Source: Psychroflexus sp. ALD_RP9 (GTDB lineage Bacteria > Bacteroidota > Bacteroidia > Flavobacteriales > Flavobacteriaceae). From it: a stretch of 64,000 nt of DNA. The notes beneath the pieces were generated by a model. It searched no databases, was not told the origin of the DNA, and worked only from the letters and a program-made list of their open reading frames with translations. Positions 61,733 through 64,000 of this stretch are shown piece by piece. Each line of letters starts with the position of its first letter. Positions within the stretch are counted from its first letter, which is position 1. The stretch is taken from contig NZ_CP062973.1 in NCBI RefSeq assembly GCF_017311165.1, positions 1,054,001-1,118,000 on the forward strand. The letters run 5' to 3'. The translations under genes and the position numbers were made by a program.

Positions 61733-63604
61733 ATGTTTGAACATGAATATGACGTAATCGTGGTGGGTGGTGGCCACGCTGGGAGCGAGGCCGCAGCGAG
61801 TGCTGCAAATATGGGTTGCAAAACATTACTCATCACCATGAACTTACAAAACATTGCACAAATGTCATGCAATCCAGCTATGGGCGGAATTGCAAAGGGT
61901 CAAATTTTAAGAGAAATTGATGCTATGGGCGGTTATAGTGGTATTGTTTCAGACACAAGTGCTATTCAGTTTAAAATGCTTAATAAATCAAAAGGGCCAG
62001 CGATGTGGAGTCCTCGTGTACAAAGCGATAGGATGTTATTTGCTGAGCACTGGAGATTAAAGTTAGAACAAACCAAAAATCTTGATTTTTATCAAGAAAT
62101 GGTTGCTGGGTTGTTAATCAAAAATGATAAAATTGCAGGAGTAAAAACCTCGCTTGGATTAGAAGTAAAATCTAAAGCCGTTGTATTAACTAATGGTACT
62201 TTCTTAAATGGTTTAATTCATATTGGTGAGAAAAATTTTGGTGGTGGAAGAGCAGGTGAGCGTGCTTCAACTGGAATAACAAAAGATTTGATTGATCTAG
62301 GTTTCGAAGCTGGACGAATGAAAACAGGTACACCGCCAAGAGTTGATGGACGTTCGCTTGATTTCAGCAAAATGATTGAACAAGCAGGCGATGAAAAACC
62401 TGATAAATTTTCATATTCAAACGAAACAAAGCCTTTAACAAAACAACGTTCTTGTCATATGACGTACACTTCGCCAGAAGTACACGATTTGTTAAGAGAA
62501 GGTTTTGATCGCTCACCAATGTTTAATGGTGCCATCGAAAGTGCAGGACCTAGGTATTGCCCAAGTATTGAGGATAAAATTCATCGATTTGCAAGTAAAG
62601 ATCGACACCAAATATTTGTTGAACCAGAAGGCTGGAACACAGTTGAATACTATATTAATGGTTTTTCAACATCTTTACCTGAAGATGTTCAATTTAAGGC
62701 CTTAAAATCAGTTGAGGGATTCGAAAAAGTGAAATTTTTTAGACCAGGTTATGCAATTGAGTACGATTACTTTCCACCAACCCAACTAAAGCATACCCTA
62801 GAAACTAAATTGGTCGATAATCTCTACTTTGCAGGACAAATTAATGGTACAACAGGCTACGAAGAAGCAGCATCTCAAGGACTTATGGCAGGAATAAACG
62901 CTGCACTGAAACTTCAGGAAAAAGAAGAATTCATTTTACAACGTAATGAGGCTTACATTGGAGTTTTAATAGATGATTTAATTACAAAAGGAACAGAAGA
63001 ACCTTATAGGATGTTTACTTCGAGAGCTGAATACAGAACTTTACTCCGACAAGATAATGCTGACTTCAGACTAACTGAACGTGCATTTAAGTTAGGCTTA
63101 GCATCGGAAGAACGCTACAAAGCAATGCTCGAAAAGAAAGAAAAGTCTGAGAAATTTGTAAAATTCTTCGAAAACGAAAGTGTAACCACTACGGAAATGA
63201 ATCCTATTTTGGAATCAAAAAACTCTAAGCCTATAAAACAACAGGGGAAAATGTTCAAAATTTTTGCACGTCCTAATGTCACGATGGATGATATGTTGCA
63301 AGTTGAAAAAGTTAAAACCTATGTTGAAGGAAATGATATTGGCAAAAGTGTTTTAGAACAAGTTGAAATACAAGTAAAGTATTCAGGCTATATTGATAAA
63401 GAAAAACAAAATGCTGACAAATTAAATCGATTAGAGAATATAAAAATTCCGTATGACTTCGACTATTCAGTTTTACAATCTATGTCATTCGAGGCAAGAG
63501 AAAAGCTAAACAAAATTAAACCTAGGACAATATCGCAAGCATCTCGTGTTAGTGGTGTAAATCCTAGTGATATTTCTGTACTTTTAGTTCATATGGGTCG
63601 ATAA
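61733..63604 (+). CDS. mnmG: tRNA uridine-5-carboxymethylaminomethyl modification enzyme MnmG (GidA)
   Basis: The 623-residue FAD enzyme works with MnmE to modify U34 of certain tRNAs. The start carries the FAD motif VIVVGGGHAGSEAAASAANM, followed by SCNPAMGGIAKGQILREIDA, RVQSDRMLFAEHW, KTGTPPRVDG and the C-terminal GidA-associated domain (about 400-620; EPYRMFTSRAEYRTLLRQDN). The stop codon is directly followed by the second parS site. Confidence 0.97.
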   Translation: MFEHEYDVIVVGGGHAGSEAAASAANMGCKTLLITMNLQNIAQMSCNPAMGGIAKGQILREIDAMGGYSGIVSDTSAIQFKMLNKSKGPAMWSPRVQSDRMLFAEHWRLKLEQTKNLDFYQEMVAGLLIKNDKIAGVKTSLGLEVKSKAVVLTNGTFLNGLIHIGEKNFGGGRAGERASTGITKDLIDLGFEAGRMKTGTPPRVDGRSLDFSKMIEQAGDEKPDKFSYSNETKPLTKQRSCHMTYTSPEVHDLLREGFDRSPMFNGAIESAGPRYCPSIEDKIHRFASKDRHQIFVEPEGWNTVEYYINGFSTSLPEDVQFKALKSVEGFEKVKFFRPGYAIEYDYFPPTQLKHTLETKLVDNLYFAGQINGTTGYEEAASQGLMAGINAALKLQEKEEFILQRNEAYIGVLIDDLITKGTEEPYRMFTSRAEYRTLLRQDNADFRLTERAFKLGLASEERYKAMLEKKEKSEKFVKFFENESVTTTEMNPILESKNSKPIKQQGKMFKIFARPNVTMDDMLQVEKVKTYVEGNDIGKSVLEQVEIQVKYSGYIDKEKQNADKLNRLENIKIPYDFDYSVLQSMSFEAREKLNKIKPRTISQASRVSGVNPSDISVLLVHMGR

Positions 63605-63620
63605 TGTTTCACGTGGAACA
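63605..63620. promoter_or_regulatory. Predicted parS (ParB-binding) site 2
   Basis: TGTTTCACGTGGAACA matches the parS consensus TGTTNCACGTGNAACA with one unpaired position in the palindrome. It starts at the base after the mnmG stop codon and lies 1.9 kb from site 1. A spurious frame across it reads MFHVEQLKNGNN. Confidence 0.85.
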
Positions 63621-63628
63621 ATTAAAAA

Positions 63629-64000
63629 ATGGAAATAACTGATTGGGCACATTCTAAAGAAAAATTTAAACTTGAAACAGTTCAGAAAGGTGTTTACAAA
63701 CTTTCTGAAATTCCTGAAAGTCTAGAAAAATATTACAACTTTAATGATTATATATCTCATCACAATCAGAAGAAAACGCTTACTGAAAAGATTTATCAAG
63801 GTGTAAAACATTTAATGTTTAAAAAAAAGTTGAATCTCATAAACCAATATACAAGTCAAAAAACATTGAAGATCTTAGATTATGGCTGTGGTGTTGGTGA
63901 ATTTGTTTCCTATTTAAAAGATAATGGTCATCAAGCTGATGGATTTGAGCCCAATGAAAACGCTAGAAAAATCGCTATTGATAATGGTGTAAGACTAGTG
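63629..64000 (+). CDS. Class I SAM-dependent methyltransferase (partial, 5' part)
   Basis: The gene runs off the right edge; 124 residues are visible from the ATG at 63629. After ~75 N-terminal residues comes the SAM-binding motif I ILDYGCGVGEFVSYLK and the acidic end of strand 2 in DGFEPNENARKIA. This resembles the Methyltransf_11/23-type group, often acting on small molecules, quinones or glycans; the substrate cannot be told. It starts 8 bp after parS site 2. Confidence 0.8.
   Translation, partial: MEITDWAHSKEKFKLETVQKGVYKLSEIPESLEKYYNFNDYISHHNQKKTLTEKIYQGVKHLMFKKKLNLINQYTSQKTLKILDYGCGVGEFVSYLKDNGHQADGFEPNENARKIAIDNGVRLV

Overview
The window is a stretch of chromosome from a member of the Bacteroidota, most likely family Flavobacteriaceae; the genus cannot be settled from sequence alone. 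The evidence is the strongly AT-rich DNA, few Shine-Dalgarno sequences, several TTG/GTG starts, promoters of the TTG-N17/18-TAnnTTTG type, many lipoproteins and outer-membrane barrels, and family markers such as DUF4175-ybeY-mnmG, the coaX-barrel-TPR-lptC run, HemJ, bacilliredoxin and TPR histidine kinases. Most of the window is ordinary core genome. No IS element, prophage, integrase or CRISPR array was seen.

Layout. 0-6.4 kb (minus): a tripartite ABC exporter (ATPase, two MacB/FtsX-type permeases, periplasmic adaptor, TolC-like channel) ending in a 5' fragment of tsaB. 6.6-20.1 kb: glyS, comF, an Ig-like lipoprotein, an omega-amidase-like hydrolase, a DUF2007 protein, rnr, a histone-deacetylase-like hydrolase, a CBS protein, an MsbA-type ABC transporter, a 2OG-Fe(II) oxygenase and a ChaN-like protein. 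20.1-35.7 kb: an S9 peptidase, a very large unrecognised barrel-like protein, a DUF2975-DUF2975-XRE operon with a clear operator/promoter, isoaspartyl peptidase, a DUF1028 protein, two YeeE/YedE half-transporters, bioA/bioD, an enoyl-CoA hydratase, a histidine kinase and HemJ.

35.7-42.6 kb (minus) is a sensory/accessory island: a LytTR regulator with a degenerate receiver, a small lipoprotein, a TPR histidine kinase with its response regulator, a glycine-zipper lipoprotein with a small membrane partner, and an orphan protein. Three intergenic sites share one promoter architecture: two 16-bp direct repeats with a 22-bp period, exactly 21 bp upstream of a TAnnTTTA -7 box, with a 9-bp (6-bp in one copy) inverted repeat further upstream whose sequence varies in a compensated way. 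One copy precedes the LytTR gene itself. This looks like a small autoregulated LytTR regulon and is the best candidate for an undescribed system here.

42.6-64 kb: tRNA-Phe, the coaX-lptC-CorC operon, an amidohydrolase, bacilliredoxin, an acyltransferase, hemF, a YtxH/holin-like trio, an SPFH protein, barrel and lipoproteins, gltX, DUF4175, ybeY, mnmG and the start of a methyltransferase gene. Two palindromic sites matching the ParB-binding parS consensus flank mnmG, so the right end is probably in the origin-proximal part of the chromosome.
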